Shown here: positions 9,506 to 18,509 of the stretch, piece after piece
Layout of the letters: each line of letters begins with the position of its first letter
How positions within the stretch are numbered: position 1 is the stretch's first letter
Assembly (NCBI RefSeq): GCF_035917975.1
Contig: NZ_CP109130.1
Span: 2,914,001-2,978,000 of the forward strand
Direction: 5' to 3'
From: Streptosporangium sp. NBC_01756
Lineage (GTDB): Bacteria; Actinomycetota; Actinomycetes; Streptosporangiales; Streptosporangiaceae
DNA length: 64,000 bases
The notes under the pieces: model-generated
What the model was told of the DNA's origin: nothing
What the model saw: only the letters and a program-made list of their open reading frames with translations
Database searches by the model: none
Position numbers and translations under genes: made by a program

Positions 9506-10693
9506 ATGATCCGGAAGGTGCCCCCATGGGCCGCACGGCTGCGCGAGGAGCGGCGTGAGCGCGGCTGGACCCAACGGGAGATGGCGAAACGGCTCGCCGA
9601 CGCGGCGAGCGGCGACGTTCGCCTGCCTGAGCGTGACTCCCTGATCCGCAGGATCAAGGACTGGGAAGCCGGAAACCACCGGCCGAAAGATCCTTATCCT
9701 GTGCTGTACGCCCGAGCATTCGGCCTGGATGAGGCGGAGTTGTTCGAAGGAGGACACCGGGTAACCACGGATGCGGTCGCCCACGGTTTTCCGGCCTCTT
9801 CGCACCGTCATGTCGCACCGGAACTGGTGGACTACTTCCGTCTCCAGTTGCTGAGTCACTACGCCGCCGATGCCTTCCTCGGGCCTCGCCACCTGATAGC
9901 CACTGTTGCCGTTCAGTACCAGTCCATAACCGAGCTCGCAGGTCAGGCGGATGGTGAAGTGCAACGTGAGCTGCTCCGACTGGGTGCGGGCTTCGCCGCC
10001 TTCGCCGGATGGCTGTGCCAGGACGCCGGGATGACCGGCCGGGCGGCGGTGTGGCTCAACGCGAACCTTGAGATGGCACACCGCGCGCAGGACGTCCAAC
10101 TCGTCAGCCACGCCCTCACCAACAAGGCGATGCTGGCCGCCGACCTCGGTGACGCCTCCGCAGTGATCGGCCTCACGGCGGCGGCCCTGTCGGATCGCGG
10201 CAAGCTCATGCCGAAAACCCAGGTGCTCGCCCTCCAGCAGAGTGCTCATGGATACGCGCTGGCATCGGACCGTGCCCGCTGCGATGCCCTCTTGGACCAG
10301 GCCGCAGCGATCATCGATGACATCGACGACGATCACATGTGGGGAAATGCCTGCCGAACGCCCAACTACGTGGAGATCCAACGGGCCACCTGCTACGGCC
10401 GGCTCGGACTCACCACCGACGCTGTCGTGCTCTGGGACCAGATTCTCCCGTCCATGCCGGTCACGGCACGACGCGACATCGGAGTCTTCCTGGCTCGGCA
10501 GTCCGCTGCTCTCGCGACGATTCCCGAGCCCGAGCGGGCAACGGACGCGGCTAGGAAGGCGATCGAACTGCTGCACCAGACCGGGTCGATCCGCCAGCGG
10601 GCTGAACTGGCCGCCGTATCGGCCCGCATAGGCGCTTGGGCGGACACCGCACAAGGTCGTGAAATGGCTGAGATGCTGGCGGGTGTCACGTAG
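9506..10693 (+). CDS. XRE-family transcriptional regulator with TPR-like C-terminus
   Basis: A 395-residue protein with a clear RBS (GGTGGAGAGG) before the ATG. Residues ~8-75 form a helix-turn-helix of the XRE type (ERGWTQREMAKRL, then IRRIKDWEAGNHRP). The remaining ~300 residues are helical, with TPR-like repeats rich in Ala and Leu; this architecture belongs to actinobacterial cytoplasmic regulators that sense a ligand or partner. It is divergent from the three-gene operon at 8345-9326, with about 180 bases between the starts, so it may control that operon. A pterin-dehydratase-like gene follows within 25 bases and is probably co-transcribed. The ligand is unknown. Confidence 0.85.
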   Translation: MIRKVPPWAARLREERRERGWTQREMAKRLADAASGDVRLPERDSLIRRIKDWEAGNHRPKDPYPVLYARAFGLDEAELFEGGHRVTTDAVAHGFPASSHRHVAPELVDYFRLQLLSHYAADAFLGPRHLIATVAVQYQSITELAGQADGEVQRELLRLGAGFAAFAGWLCQDAGMTGRAAVWLNANLEMAHRAQDVQLVSHALTNKAMLAADLGDASAVIGLTAAALSDRGKLMPKTQVLALQQSAHGYALASDRARCDALLDQAAAIIDDIDDDHMWGNACRTPNYVEIQRATCYGRLGLTTDAVVLWDQILPSMPVTARRDIGVFLARQSAALATIPEPERATDAARKAIELLHQTGSIRQRAELAAVSARIGAWADTAQGREMAEMLAGVT

Positions 10694-10714
10694 TGAGCGC
10701 CTTTGAGATGGGAT

Positions 10715-11032
10715 GTGGTTGACGTGGGTCTTCGTGACCCTCTATCCGCCGAGGAGGTCGCTCGACGTCTGGAGTCGAGCGGCTGGTCCGGAGCCACCGA
10801 ACAGATCAGCACGACCTACAGGATCGACTACGACACCGCCATGCGCATCGTCGCGGAGATCGCACTTGCCGCCGTTGAGCTGGAACATCGGCCTGACATC
10901 GACATCCGGTGGGACCGTCTGCGAGTCTCCATGACCACGCACACCGCGGGCGATGCCGTGACGGAGCTGGATTTCCTTCTTGCCGCTCGAATAGACGAAA
11001 TCGCCGAAAAGCACGGAGCCGCAGCGGCCTGA
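10715..11032 (+). CDS. 4a-hydroxytetrahydrobiopterin dehydratase-like protein (PCD/DCoH fold)
   Basis: About 105 residues matching the pterin-4a-carbinolamine dehydratase family: a central WDxLRVSMTTH strand and a helix ending ELEHRPDI. Active enzymes use a His-His-Pro motif; here it reads HRP, so one catalytic histidine is replaced by Arg, and activity is doubtful. The later Thr-His is kept. In animals this fold also works as a dimerisation cofactor of a transcription factor; its position directly behind an XRE regulator makes a partner role possible, but that is inference. The start is ambiguous (TTG 10703, GTG 10715, GTG 10724). I chose 10715 because GAGATGG precedes it. Confidence 0.72.
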   Translation: MVDVGLRDPLSAEEVARRLESSGWSGATEQISTTYRIDYDTAMRIVAEIALAAVELEHRPDIDIRWDRLRVSMTTHTAGDAVTELDFLLAARIDEIAEKHGAAAA

Positions 11033-11190
11033 CTGCTGCGAGCAGTCGCACAACGGCCTTCGCGTCAACGGGTTCGCAGTCAACCTGGGCTCTCGGAGAA
11101 ACAGTCTTGTTCTTGCCGAGGCCGCCAGCCGCTCGGAGAACGTGCAGCGTACGGCGGTGCGAAAAAGTCCGGCAGCGCCGGACGACCGCA

Positions 11191-11229
11191 GAGGAATGCC
11201 ACAGCTTCGGTCGTGAGGAATGCCACAGC
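11191..11229. repeat. 15-bp direct repeat pair upstream of tetR
   Basis: GAGGAATGCCACAGC occurs at 11191-11205 and again at 11215-11229, a 24-base period. It lies immediately upstream of the paired palindromes in front of the TetR gene. Whether it binds a regulator or is only a slippage product cannot be told from the sequence. Confidence 0.75.
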
Positions 11230-11235
11230 CGGTTC

Positions 11236-11269
11236 CTGTCCGATCGGTCAGAACTGTCCGATCGGTCAG
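11236..11269 (+). promoter_or_regulatory. Tandem near-palindromic operator in front of tetR
   Basis: Two identical 16-mers, CTGTCCGATCGGTCAG, occupy 11236-11251 and 11254-11269, 18 bases apart and only 14 bases before the TetR start. Each is nearly palindromic around CCGATCGG. TetR dimers bind such palindromes next to their own genes, so this is probably the autoregulatory operator covering the tetR-MMPL promoter. Confidence 0.7.
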
Positions 11270-11282
11270 TTATTGTGAGGGT

Positions 11283-11831
11283 ATGGCCCGTCCTGCTTCC
11301 GCGCTGCGCGGTCACATCCTGGACTCGGCGCTGGATCTGTTCGCCACGCGTGGCTACAAGGGCACCTCGCTGCACGACATCGCTCAGGTCGTGGGCTGTT
11401 CGAAGGCGTCCTTGCTCTACCACTTCGTCAGTAAGGACGCGATCCTCACCGAGCTGCTGACCCCGGCCGGCGAAGGACTGGCCGCGCTGGACGCCCAGCT
11501 CTCCGATCCGGAGGGGGCACCGGGCGCGGAGGCGGTCGTGACCGGTTTCGTCGATCTGGCCATGCGCTTCCGGCGTGAGGTCAAGGTCCTGTTCCAGGAC
11601 ATTCCCGAGCTCACCGGTCACCCGGCGCTGGGTGCCGTGCCCGCTGTCATAGCCCGGCTGATGGCTGCGATGGTGGACGGCTCAACCGAGTCCAGAGGCC
11701 TGGTCACCGCCTACATGGTCATCGGCGCGGTCTCCGTCACGTGCGCCAGCGACGTGGCGGTGCCGGACGAGGACATGCGTGCCGAGCTGATCAGTGGCGC
11801 TTTACGCACGCTCGGCCACGCACCTCACTGA
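11283..11831 (+). CDS. TetR-family transcriptional regulator
   Basis: A 182-residue protein. An ATG with GTGAGGGT just upstream was chosen over the longer frame from 11220, which would read through the operator. Residues ~8-52 are the TetR helix-turn-helix (ILDSALDLFATRGYKGTSLHDIA, then CSKASLLYHF). The C-terminal helical domain would bind an effector. It sits ~80 bases upstream of an MMPL/RND exporter in the same direction, so it probably represses itself and that pump through the paired palindromes at 11236-11269. The natural inducer is unknown. Confidence 0.9.
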   Translation: MARPASALRGHILDSALDLFATRGYKGTSLHDIAQVVGCSKASLLYHFVSKDAILTELLTPAGEGLAALDAQLSDPEGAPGAEAVVTGFVDLAMRFRREVKVLFQDIPELTGHPALGAVPAVIARLMAAMVDGSTESRGLVTAYMVIGAVSVTCASDVAVPDEDMRAELISGALRTLGHAPH

Positions 11832-11890
11832 ATCACGCCCGGCTACGCACCCCGCTGAATCACGCTCAGCCGCGAACCCCACTGAACTTC
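11811..11890 (+). repeat. 27-bp tandem repeat, three imperfect copies, spanning the tetR stop
   Basis: Units begin at 11811, 11838 and 11865 (the last is 26 bases). Each contains the CTGAAT/CTGAAC core that provides the tetR stop codon. The end of the tetR gene has therefore been triplicated between it and the exporter gene, with a TGA in every unit. The copies differ at several positions, so the duplication is not recent. Confidence 0.8.
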
Positions 11891-11910
11891 AAGGAAAGAC
11901 ATCCACTTTC

Positions 11911-14073
11911 ATGGCTTCTGTGTTGTACCGGCTCGGCCGGTTCTCCTTCCGCCGTCGGGGCCGTGTGCTCGCCGTCTGGCTGCTCATGCTCCTCCTGCTC
12001 GCCGGGGCGGCCGCCGTCTTCAATGGACCCACCAGCGACAGCTTCTCGATGCCCGGCACGGAGGCTCAGCGGGCACTCGACTCCCTGCACGAGCAGTTCC
12101 CTCAGGCCAGTGGAGCGACCGGCACCATCGTCCTTGCCGCGCCTGAAGGGCAGGGGCTGAACAAGGCCGCGGTCGCGGCCATCGTGCAGGAGGCCGCGCG
12201 GGTTCCCGGGGCGATCGCCGCCATCGATCCCTTCAAGGCCGGTTCGGTCACCCCCGATGGCCGCTACGCGCTGGTGCAGGTCCAGTTCGACACCGGCGCC
12301 GACGAGATCACCGCTGACCAGCGCGCGGCCTACGAGCGGGTGGGCGCCTCCGCGCAGGGGCTTCGGGTGGAGCACGGCGGCGAGGTGCTGAAGGCCGGAG
12401 TGGAGATCGGCTCCACCGAGGCGCTCGGTGTCCTGGTCGCCGCCGTGGTCCTCCTCGTCACCTTCGGCTCGCTGGTCGCCGCCGGGATGACGTTGCTGAA
12501 CGCGCTGATCGGCGTTGCCGCCGGGATGGCCGGGCTGTTCGCCCTCAGCGGTGTGATGGAGTTGACCAGCACCGCGCCGATCCTGGCGTTGATGCTGGGG
12601 CTGGCCGTGGGGATCGACTACTCGCTGTTCATCACCTTCCGCTACCGGCAGTACCTCACCGAAGGCGTGCCGGCGGAGGAGGCCGCCGGGCGGGCGATCG
12701 GGACCGCGGGTTCGGCCGTGGTCTTCGCCGGTGCCACCGTCGTGATCGCCCTGGCCGGCCTTTCCGTGGTCGGCATCCCCTTCTTGAGCGTCATGGGCCT
12801 GGCCGCGGCCGGCACCATCACCCTGGCCGTGCTGGTCGCCCTCACCCTGCTCCCGGCCATGCTCGGCTTCGCCGGCTCCCGCGTCCTGCCCCGCAAGCAG
12901 CGCGACGGGCGGGCGGCCGGTCCCGGGCACGAGGGTTTCGGATACCGCTGGGGTCGGATCGTCACCCGGCTGCGCGTCCCGATTCTGCTGGTCGGCATTG
13001 TGGGGCTGGGCGCGCTGGCCCTACCCGTCCAGGACATGCGCCTGTCACTGCCCGACGCCGGCACCGCCGCCCCCGGCTCACCGGCCCGCGAGGCCTACGA
13101 CCTGATCAGTGAGGGGTTCGGGCCGGGCTTCAACGGCCGACTGGTCGCCGTCGTCTCCGGGGACGACGCCCAGGCCACCGGCACGGCCGCCAAGCAGGCC
13201 GCGCAGCTGATCAGCAGCACCGAAGGCGTGCTCGCCGTCTCCCCGCCGCAGCCCAATCAGCAGGGCACCACCCTGCTGATGACCATCGTTCCCAAGACCG
13301 GTCCCACCGACGCGGCCACCGAGCAGACCGTGCACTCCATCCGGGAGCGCCTGGCCGACATCGACGGTGCCACCGTCGCCCTGACCGGCGCCACCGCCGT
13401 CGGCATCGACGTGTCGGCCAAACTCGCCGATGCGATGCCCGTCTACCTGCTGCTCGTCGTCGGGCTGTCGATCCTGCTGCTGATGCTGGTCTTCCGCTCC
13501 CTGCTGGTGCCGATCAAGGCGGCGCTGGGCTTCCTGCTCACCGTCGGCGCCACGTTCGGCATCACCGTGGCCATCTTCCAGCAGGGACACCTGGCCGACC
13601 TGCTCGGCATCGATGTTCCGGGACCGCTGGTGAGCTTCCTGCCCATCCTGCTCATCGGAATCTTGTTCGGACTGGCCATGGACTACGAGGTCTTCCTCGT
13701 CTCCCGGATGCGCGAGGACTTCGTGCACGGTGACAGCCCGCAGCAGGCCACCGTCAACGGCCTGGGCCACAACGCCCGCGTCGTCACCGCGGCCGCGCTG
13801 ATCATGGCGGCCGTGTTCGGCGGATTCGTGTTCATGCACGATCCGATCATCAAGTCCATCGGCTTCGCGCTGGCCGTCGGCGTGCTCGTCGACGCCTTCA
13901 TCGTCCGCCTGACCCTGGTGCCCGCCACGATGTTCCTGCTCGGCCGCGCGGCCTGGTGGCTGCCCCGCCCCGTCGACCGGATCCTGCCGAACCTCGACAT
14001 CGAAGGCGAGACCCTGCACAGGAACCTGGCCGTCGAGCAGCGCGACGACGCCAGAGACACGATCAAGGTCTGA
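11911..14073 (+). CDS. MMPL/RND-family transporter
   Basis: A 720-residue integral membrane protein. The start at ATG 11911 is preceded by AAGGAAAG; longer frames begin in the repeat region. Topology fits the actinobacterial MMPL (YdfJ-like) family: TM1 near residues 17-37, a first extracytoplasmic loop (~40-165), a bundle of five membrane helices (~170-330), one helix near 360, a second external loop (~375-510), and five final helices. The motif GLAVGIDYSLFITFRYR and its second-half partner GLAMDYEVFLVSRMRED are the duplicated signature with the proton-relay Asp. Likely exports a lipophilic compound or lipid using the proton gradient. It is regulated by the TetR gene upstream. Confidence 0.93.
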   Translation: MASVLYRLGRFSFRRRGRVLAVWLLMLLLLAGAAAVFNGPTSDSFSMPGTEAQRALDSLHEQFPQASGATGTIVLAAPEGQGLNKAAVAAIVQEAARVPGAIAAIDPFKAGSVTPDGRYALVQVQFDTGADEITADQRAAYERVGASAQGLRVEHGGEVLKAGVEIGSTEALGVLVAAVVLLVTFGSLVAAGMTLLNALIGVAAGMAGLFALSGVMELTSTAPILALMLGLAVGIDYSLFITFRYRQYLTEGVPAEEAAGRAIGTAGSAVVFAGATVVIALAGLSVVGIPFLSVMGLAAAGTITLAVLVALTLLPAMLGFAGSRVLPRKQRDGRAAGPGHEGFGYRWGRIVTRLRVPILLVGIVGLGALALPVQDMRLSLPDAGTAAPGSPAREAYDLISEGFGPGFNGRLVAVVSGDDAQATGTAAKQAAQLISSTEGVLAVSPPQPNQQGTTLLMTIVPKTGPTDAATEQTVHSIRERLADIDGATVALTGATAVGIDVSAKLADAMPVYLLLVVGLSILLLMLVFRSLLVPIKAALGFLLTVGATFGITVAIFQQGHLADLLGIDVPGPLVSFLPILLIGILFGLAMDYEVFLVSRMREDFVHGDSPQQATVNGLGHNARVVTAAALIMAAVFGGFVFMHDPIIKSIGFALAVGVLVDAFIVRLTLVPATMFLLGRAAWWLPRPVDRILPNLDIEGETLHRNLAVEQRDDARDTIKV

Positions 14074-14214
14074 CGTCCGACCGGGTGGGCGAAGCGCACG
14101 ACGGCTTCGCCCACAGCTCGGTCCAGACGGCTTCAGCCTTCAAAGATCAAGTCGCGGCGCAGAATCTAGGTGAATGCCCGCATCACTGCGACCATTCGAG
14201 TAAGGGCGATCGAG

Positions 14215-14550
14215 TTACGCGGCGTGTGTGTCGGTGCCACGCAGGATGTAGAGGTCGTCGCCGAACACCGCCGAGATCTGGAGTTGTCCGCCGAGGGCCT
14301 GCACGTAACGGGCGATGGTCTCCACGGTGGACACCTCGCCACGTTCGATCTGGGAGACCCGGCTCTTGGTCACGCCCATGCGGTCAGCCACCTCGGTCTG
14401 CGACAAGCCGAGGACCTTACGCCGCTCAGTCAGCCGGTGGCCGTCGATGTAGGCCTGATTGCGCCGCCGCGCCTCGGTCACGGCTTCCTCGCCACCGGAG
14501 CCCGCCACTATGTCGGCACGGACATCGCTCCATTTGGGAAAGTTCGTCAT
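14215..14550 (-). CDS. XRE-family (HigA-like) regulator, no toxin partner adjacent
   Basis: A 111-residue protein with an ATG at the 14550 end preceded by AGGCGGAGGAGAAGG, a strong ribosome binding site. The N-terminal half is an extension containing EARRRNQAYIDGHRL; the helix-turn-helix follows (LGLSQTEVADRMGVTKSRVSQIERG). The C-terminal part, ALGGQLQISAVFGD, is typical of antitoxins that pair with HigB/Gp49-like toxins. In such operons the toxin gene normally lies just upstream, but here that space holds only a truncated MFS gene. It may be a solitary antitoxin or a stand-alone regulator. Confidence 0.82.
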   Translation of the reverse strand: MTNFPKWSDVRADIVAGSGGEEAVTEARRRNQAYIDGHRLTERRKVLGLSQTEVADRMGVTKSRVSQIERGEVSTVETIARYVQALGGQLQISAVFGDDLYILRGTDTHAA

Positions 14551-14631
14551 CGGTCCTTCTCCTCCGCCTCGCCTTCACGTACCCGTATACAGCTCTTCGG
14601 CGCGGCAGAGCGCCGTCTTCCCGATCGGGCT

Positions 14632-14811
14632 CTACATGATCTCCGGGGAGAGCATGGCACCCTCACCGATGCCGAGCCCGCGTGAGGTCATGAGCAGGAC
14701 CATCGGGGCCATCGCCAGCGCGGAGGGTAGCCAGACCAGGAAGTTGACCAGGGCGTAGCGGCGGCGGATGGCGGGGGCGGTCAGCGGTTGAGGGGACACC
14801 GACCCGATCAT
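14632..14811 (-). pseudogene. Remnant of an MFS transporter (N-terminal 59 residues)
   Basis: Reading from an ATG at 14809-14811, the frame gives [20 protein letters not shown] followed by APMVLLMTSRGLGIGE, which is the usual start of a major facilitator protein: basic residues, TM1 and the first loop. It stops at a TAG at 14632-14634, far short of the usual ~400 residues. No continuation was seen in other frames before the HigA-like gene at 14550, so the rest has been deleted. The gene is dead unless it has been recruited as a small membrane peptide. Confidence 0.6.
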
Positions 14812-14917
14812 ATGAAAATTTCATCGGACAAACCGGTCATTTACCCGGTCAGCCCGGAGCACCGGAGGGTCGTTCATTGACGGCCGGGAAACGCGCTGGA
14901 AACATCGGCGCATCCTT

Positions 14918-14935
14918 GGTGGGAGCGCTCCCACC
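14918..14935 (+). promoter_or_regulatory. CebR/CelR-type operator upstream of the cellulase
   Basis: GGTGGGAGCGCTCCCACC is a perfect 18-bp palindrome containing the established 14-bp core TGGGAGCGCTCCCA, bound by the LacI-family repressors CelR of Thermobifida and CebR of Streptomyces, which are released by cellobiose. It lies ~47 bases before the GH9 start, so cellulase expression is predicted to be cellobiose-inducible. No CebR gene is in the window. Confidence 0.9.
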
Positions 14936-14981
14936 TAGCCGCCGACCCTGGTCACGCACCCCCTGCCCGAAGGAAACACCC

Positions 14982-17513
14982 TTGATCAGACCGCCCGCCT
15001 GGCTGGCCCTCACCGTGGCCGCCGCCCTGGTGACACTGACCCCCCTGCCCGCCACCGCCGCCGACGGCCCCGAACAGATCGTCAACGGCACCTTCGACAC
15101 CGGCACGTCCCCCTGGTGGAGCACCGCCAACACCACGCTGCGACTGGACGGCGGCCGGCTCTGCGCCGACGTCCCCGGCGGCACGGTCAACCCGTGGGAC
15201 GTCATCATCGGCCAGGACGGCATCCCGCTGGTCAAGGACGAGACCTACGCCTACTCCTTCTTCGGCGCCGCGACCCCCGGCCGCGTCGCCAAGGCCCTCA
15301 TCCAGCTCCCTGCCGATCCCTACACCCAGTATCTGTCGGCCAACCCCGAGCTCAGCGTCTCCGGCAACGACTACGACTACACCTTCACCTCTCCCGTGGA
15401 CCTCCCCAACGCCCAGGTGGCGTTCCAGCTCGGAGGCAGCGCCACCCCCTGGAGATTCTGCGTGGACGACATCTCGCTCAAGGGCGGCGCCGAGCCCGAC
15501 GTCTACACGCCGGACACCGGCCCGCGGGTCCGCGTGAACATGTCCGGCTACCTGCCCGAAGGCCCGAAGAACGCCACCCTTGTCACCGACGGGACCGAGG
15601 CCGTGGCCTGGAAGCTCAGGAAGGGCGCGGAGGTCGTCGCGACCGGGATCACCACCCCCCGGGGCGTGGACGGCAGCTCCGGCCAGAACGTGCACTCGAT
15701 CGACTTCGGCTCCTTCACCACCCCCGGCACCGGCTACACACTGGAGGCCGACGGCGAGACCAGCCGCCCCTTCGACCTCGACGGCGGCTTCTACGAGCGG
15801 CTGCGGACCGACGCGCTGAAGTTCTACTATCCCCAGCGCAGCGGCATCGAGATCCTTGACAGCCTCCGCCCCGGGTACGGCAGGCCGGCCGGCCACCTGG
15901 GCGTCGCGCCGAACCAGGGCGACGTGAACGTGCCCTGCCAGCCGGGCGTCTGCGACTACTCCCTCGACGTCAGGGGCGGCTGGTACGACGCGGGCGACCA
16001 CGGCAAGTACGTGGTCAACGGCGGCATCTCGGTCTACCAGGTGATGTCCGCGTTCGAACGGGCCAAGACGGAGGGCACCTTCAAAGACGGGGAGCTGAAC
16101 ATCCCCGAGAGCGGCAACGGGGTGCCCGACATCCTGGACGAGGCCCGCTGGGAACAGGAGTTCCTGCTCAGCATGCAGGTCCCGGACGGCAGGCCGCTCG
16201 CCGGGATGGCCCACCACAAGATCCACGACGCCAATTGGACCGGCCTGCCGCTCCTGCCCCACCTCGATCCGCAGCGGCGCGAGCTGCACCCGCCGTCCAC
16301 CGCCGCCACCCTCAACCTGGCCGCCACCGCGGCCCAGGCGGCCCGGCTGTTCGGGCCCTACGACGCGGCGTTCGCCGAGCGCAACCTCTCCGCCGCCCGC
16401 AAGGCGTGGGCCGCCGCGAAGGCCGAGCCCGCCCGCTACGCCCCGGTGACCGACGGCGTGGGCGGCGGCGCCTACGAGGACGGTAACGTGACCGACGAGT
16501 TCTACTGGGCGGCCGCCGAGCTCTACATCACCACCGGTGAGAAGGAGTTCAGGGACTACGTGCTCGCCTCCCCGCTGCACACGGCCGACATCTGGCAGGA
16601 GCACGGCTTCAACTGGGGCAGCACCGCCCAGCTCGGCCGCCTCGACCTGGCTGCCGTGCCGAACGACCTGCCGGGCAGGGACGCCGTCCGGGCGTCGGTC
16701 CTGGCGGGCGCGGACGGATATCTGGCCATCCAGCGGGCCCAGCCGTACGGCATGCCGTACAGCCCGCCGGACTTCGAGTGGGGCTCCAACAGCCAGGTGC
16801 TGAACAACGCGATCGTGCTGGCCGTCGCGCACGACCTGAGCGGCGAGGCGAGGTATCGCGACGGGGTGGTGGAGACGATGGACTACATCCTCGGCCGCAA
16901 CGCGCTCAACCAGTCCTACGTGACCGGGTACGGCGAGGTCGCCTCCCGCAACCAGCACAGCCGCTGGTACTCCCACCAGCTCGACCCGGCGCTGCCCAAC
17001 CCGCCGCGCGGCACCCTGGCCGGCGGGGCGAACTCCGGCATCCAGGATCCGGTGGCCCAGGCCAAGCTCCGCGGCTGCGCGCCCCAGTTCTGCTACATCG
17101 ACGACATCGAGTCGTGGTCCACCAACGAGCTGACCGTCAACTGGAACGCCCCGCTCGTCTGGGTCTCGGCGTTCATCGCCGGCACCACCCCCACGGTCCC
17201 CTGCGAGGTGACCTACACCCGGCACGGCGCGTGGCCCGACGGCTTCACCACCCAGGTCACCGTACGCAACACCGGCACCGAGGCGATCGACGGCTGGGCC
17301 CTGAAGTGGTCCTTCCTCGGCGGCCAGCGGGTCGACAAGGGCTGGAGCGCGTCCATCACCCAGCAGGGCGCGACCGTCACGGCCGGGAACCTGGACTGGA
17401 ACAAGAAGATCAAGCCGGGCGGCTCGATCACCTTCGGCTTCAACGGCAAGAGCTCCCCCGGGGCCAACCCCGACCCTGAGCGGTTCCTCCTGAACGGAGC
17501 CGTCTGCCGGTAG
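14982..17513 (+). CDS. Secreted GH9 endoglucanase/cellulase with CBM4/9-like and CBM2 modules
   Basis: An 843-residue secreted enzyme. The TTG at 14982 follows AAGGAAACACCC and gives a clean signal peptide ending near ATAADG. Modules in order: CBM4/9-like domain (~30-165), CelD-type Ig-like domain (~175-270), GH9 catalytic domain (~275-735) and C-terminal CBM2 (~740-843) closing with a Cys. The catalytic base signature DAGDHGKY begins at Asp336. The proton donor is Glu716 in [15 protein letters not shown]. The presence of the Ig-like and CBM4 modules places it with processive or endo-acting bacterial GH9 enzymes. It hydrolyses beta-1,4-glucan outside the cell. Control by cellobiose is predicted from the upstream palindrome. 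A longer frame from 14877 would read through the operator and is rejected. Confidence 0.95.
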   Translation: MIRPPAWLALTVAAALVTLTPLPATAADGPEQIVNGTFDTGTSPWWSTANTTLRLDGGRLCADVPGGTVNPWDVIIGQDGIPLVKDETYAYSFFGAATPGRVAKALIQLPADPYTQYLSANPELSVSGNDYDYTFTSPVDLPNAQVAFQLGGSATPWRFCVDDISLKGGAEPDVYTPDTGPRVRVNMSGYLPEGPKNATLVTDGTEAVAWKLRKGAEVVATGITTPRGVDGSSGQNVHSIDFGSFTTPGTGYTLEADGETSRPFDLDGGFYERLRTDALKFYYPQRSGIEILDSLRPGYGRPAGHLGVAPNQGDVNVPCQPGVCDYSLDVRGGWYDAGDHGKYVVNGGISVYQVMSAFERAKTEGTFKDGELNIPESGNGVPDILDEARWEQEFLLSMQVPDGRPLAGMAHHKIHDANWTGLPLLPHLDPQRRELHPPSTAATLNLAATAAQAARLFGPYDAAFAERNLSAARKAWAAAKAEPARYAPVTDGVGGGAYEDGNVTDEFYWAAAELYITTGEKEFRDYVLASPLHTADIWQEHGFNWGSTAQLGRLDLAAVPNDLPGRDAVRASVLAGADGYLAIQRAQPYGMPYSPPDFEWGSNSQVLNNAIVLAVAHDLSGEARYRDGVVETMDYILGRNALNQSYVTGYGEVASRNQHSRWYSHQLDPALPNPPRGTLAGGANSGIQDPVAQAKLRGCAPQFCYIDDIESWSTNELTVNWNAPLVWVSAFIAGTTPTVPCEVTYTRHGAWPDGFTTQVTVRNTGTEAIDGWALKWSFLGGQRVDKGWSASITQQGATVTAGNLDWNKKIKPGGSITFGFNGKSSPGANPDPERFLLNGAVCR

Positions 17514-17593
17514 TCGCGGATGGGCGGCCGTCCATCCGGGCGGCCGCCCGTCCTTGGGGGCGAGGACGCGGAACTTCCAAGACTCTGCGGCAC

Positions 17594-17653
17594 GGTTGTC
17601 CCGGCGGCTCCTTCCGCTCATCGGTTGTCCCGGCGGCTCCTTCCGCTCATCGG
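17594..17653. repeat. 29-bp perfect tandem duplication
   Basis: GGTTGTCCCGGCGGCTCCTT plus nine more bases is present at 17594-17622 and exactly repeated at 17623-17651, with two further matching bases. It sits in the 275-base gap between the cellulase and the acetyltransferase. The copies are identical, so the duplication is recent. No function is evident. Confidence 0.85.
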
Positions 17654-17788
17654 CCGAATCGATCTCCACATATAGTGCGACCAAAAGGGTGTCCAGGTCT
17701 GTCGCCACAAACGGATCTTGGGCGCCTTCGCTGTGTCTGCGGGACCGGGTGCCTGAAGGCAGCCCGGCTGAGGGGAGATCGATCGACG

Positions 17789-18331
17789 ATGGAGTTGGGA
17801 ACCGAGCGGCTGGTGTTGCGTCGCTGGCTCGAGGAGGACCTGGAACCGCTGGCCGCCATCGACGGAGATCCGGAGGTCATGCGCTTCATCGGTGATGGCT
17901 CGGTCCGCACCAGGGAGCAGACCGCGGCCGCGCTCACGGCCATGGAGCGGGGGTGGGACGAGCGTGGCTTCGGAATATTCGCCGTGGAGCTGCGCGAGAC
18001 CGGGGAGCTGGCCGGTTGGGCGGGACTGGCGGTCCCCCACTTCCTGCCCGAGGTGCTGCCGGCCGTGGAGATCGGTTGGCGGCTGGGACGGCATTTCTGG
18101 GGCCGGGGTATAGCCACTGAGGCAGCCGGAGAGGCACTGCGCTTCGGATTCGCCGAGGCGGGCCTGGATCGGATCATCAGCATCTGCCACGTCGATCACC
18201 ACGCGTCCGCCCGCGTTATGACGAAGCTGGGCATGTGCCAGGAGCGGGAGACGGTAGTCCCATCCCACGGGCAGCCGGTGCGAGTCCTGGCGATCACCCA
18301 CAGTGAATTCAAGGTCATCCACGGCGGCTGA
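17789..18331 (+). CDS. GNAT-family N-acetyltransferase (RimJ/RimL type)
   Basis: A 180-residue protein. ATG 17789 is preceded by GAGGGGAGA; the longer frame has no ribosome site. It begins with TERLVLRRWLEEDLEPLAAI, the usual first strand and helix of RimJ/RimL-like enzymes. The acetyl-CoA binding loop is GRHFWGRGIATEAAGEAL near residue 100, followed by the C-terminal HASARVMTKLGM motif. It transfers acetyl from acetyl-CoA to an amine, either a protein N-terminus or a small molecule; the substrate cannot be predicted. It stands alone between the cellulase and the folate pair. Confidence 0.92.
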   Translation: MELGTERLVLRRWLEEDLEPLAAIDGDPEVMRFIGDGSVRTREQTAAALTAMERGWDERGFGIFAVELRETGELAGWAGLAVPHFLPEVLPAVEIGWRLGRHFWGRGIATEAAGEALRFGFAEAGLDRIISICHVDHHASARVMTKLGMCQERETVVPSHGQPVRVLAITHSEFKVIHGG

Positions 18332-18509
18332 GCTACGGGTCGATGCTCGGTGAAACACGGTTCCCGCACTTCGGACTTACTCGTCTACCTTCACGATCGG
18401 CGTTCGATCCGTTTCATCACCGTGTTCCCAAGCCGGTCGCGGGCCGGATCACCCTGCCGTGGGAGGATTCCAAGGATGCGGTGATCCCACGACTGGAGGA
18501 CGGGCGCTC

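Noticed and set aside
14877-14981. An upstream in-frame GTG-type extension of the cellulase
   Set aside because: It would read through the CebR operator and place 35 residues before a clear signal peptide; TTG 14982 has AAGGAAA upstream.
14952-17708. A 918-codon open frame antisense to the GH9 cellulase
   Set aside because: It is a mirror of a GC-rich gene: low-complexity Gly/Val/Arg/Ala composition, no domain, and it covers a gene with clear GH9 motifs on the other strand.
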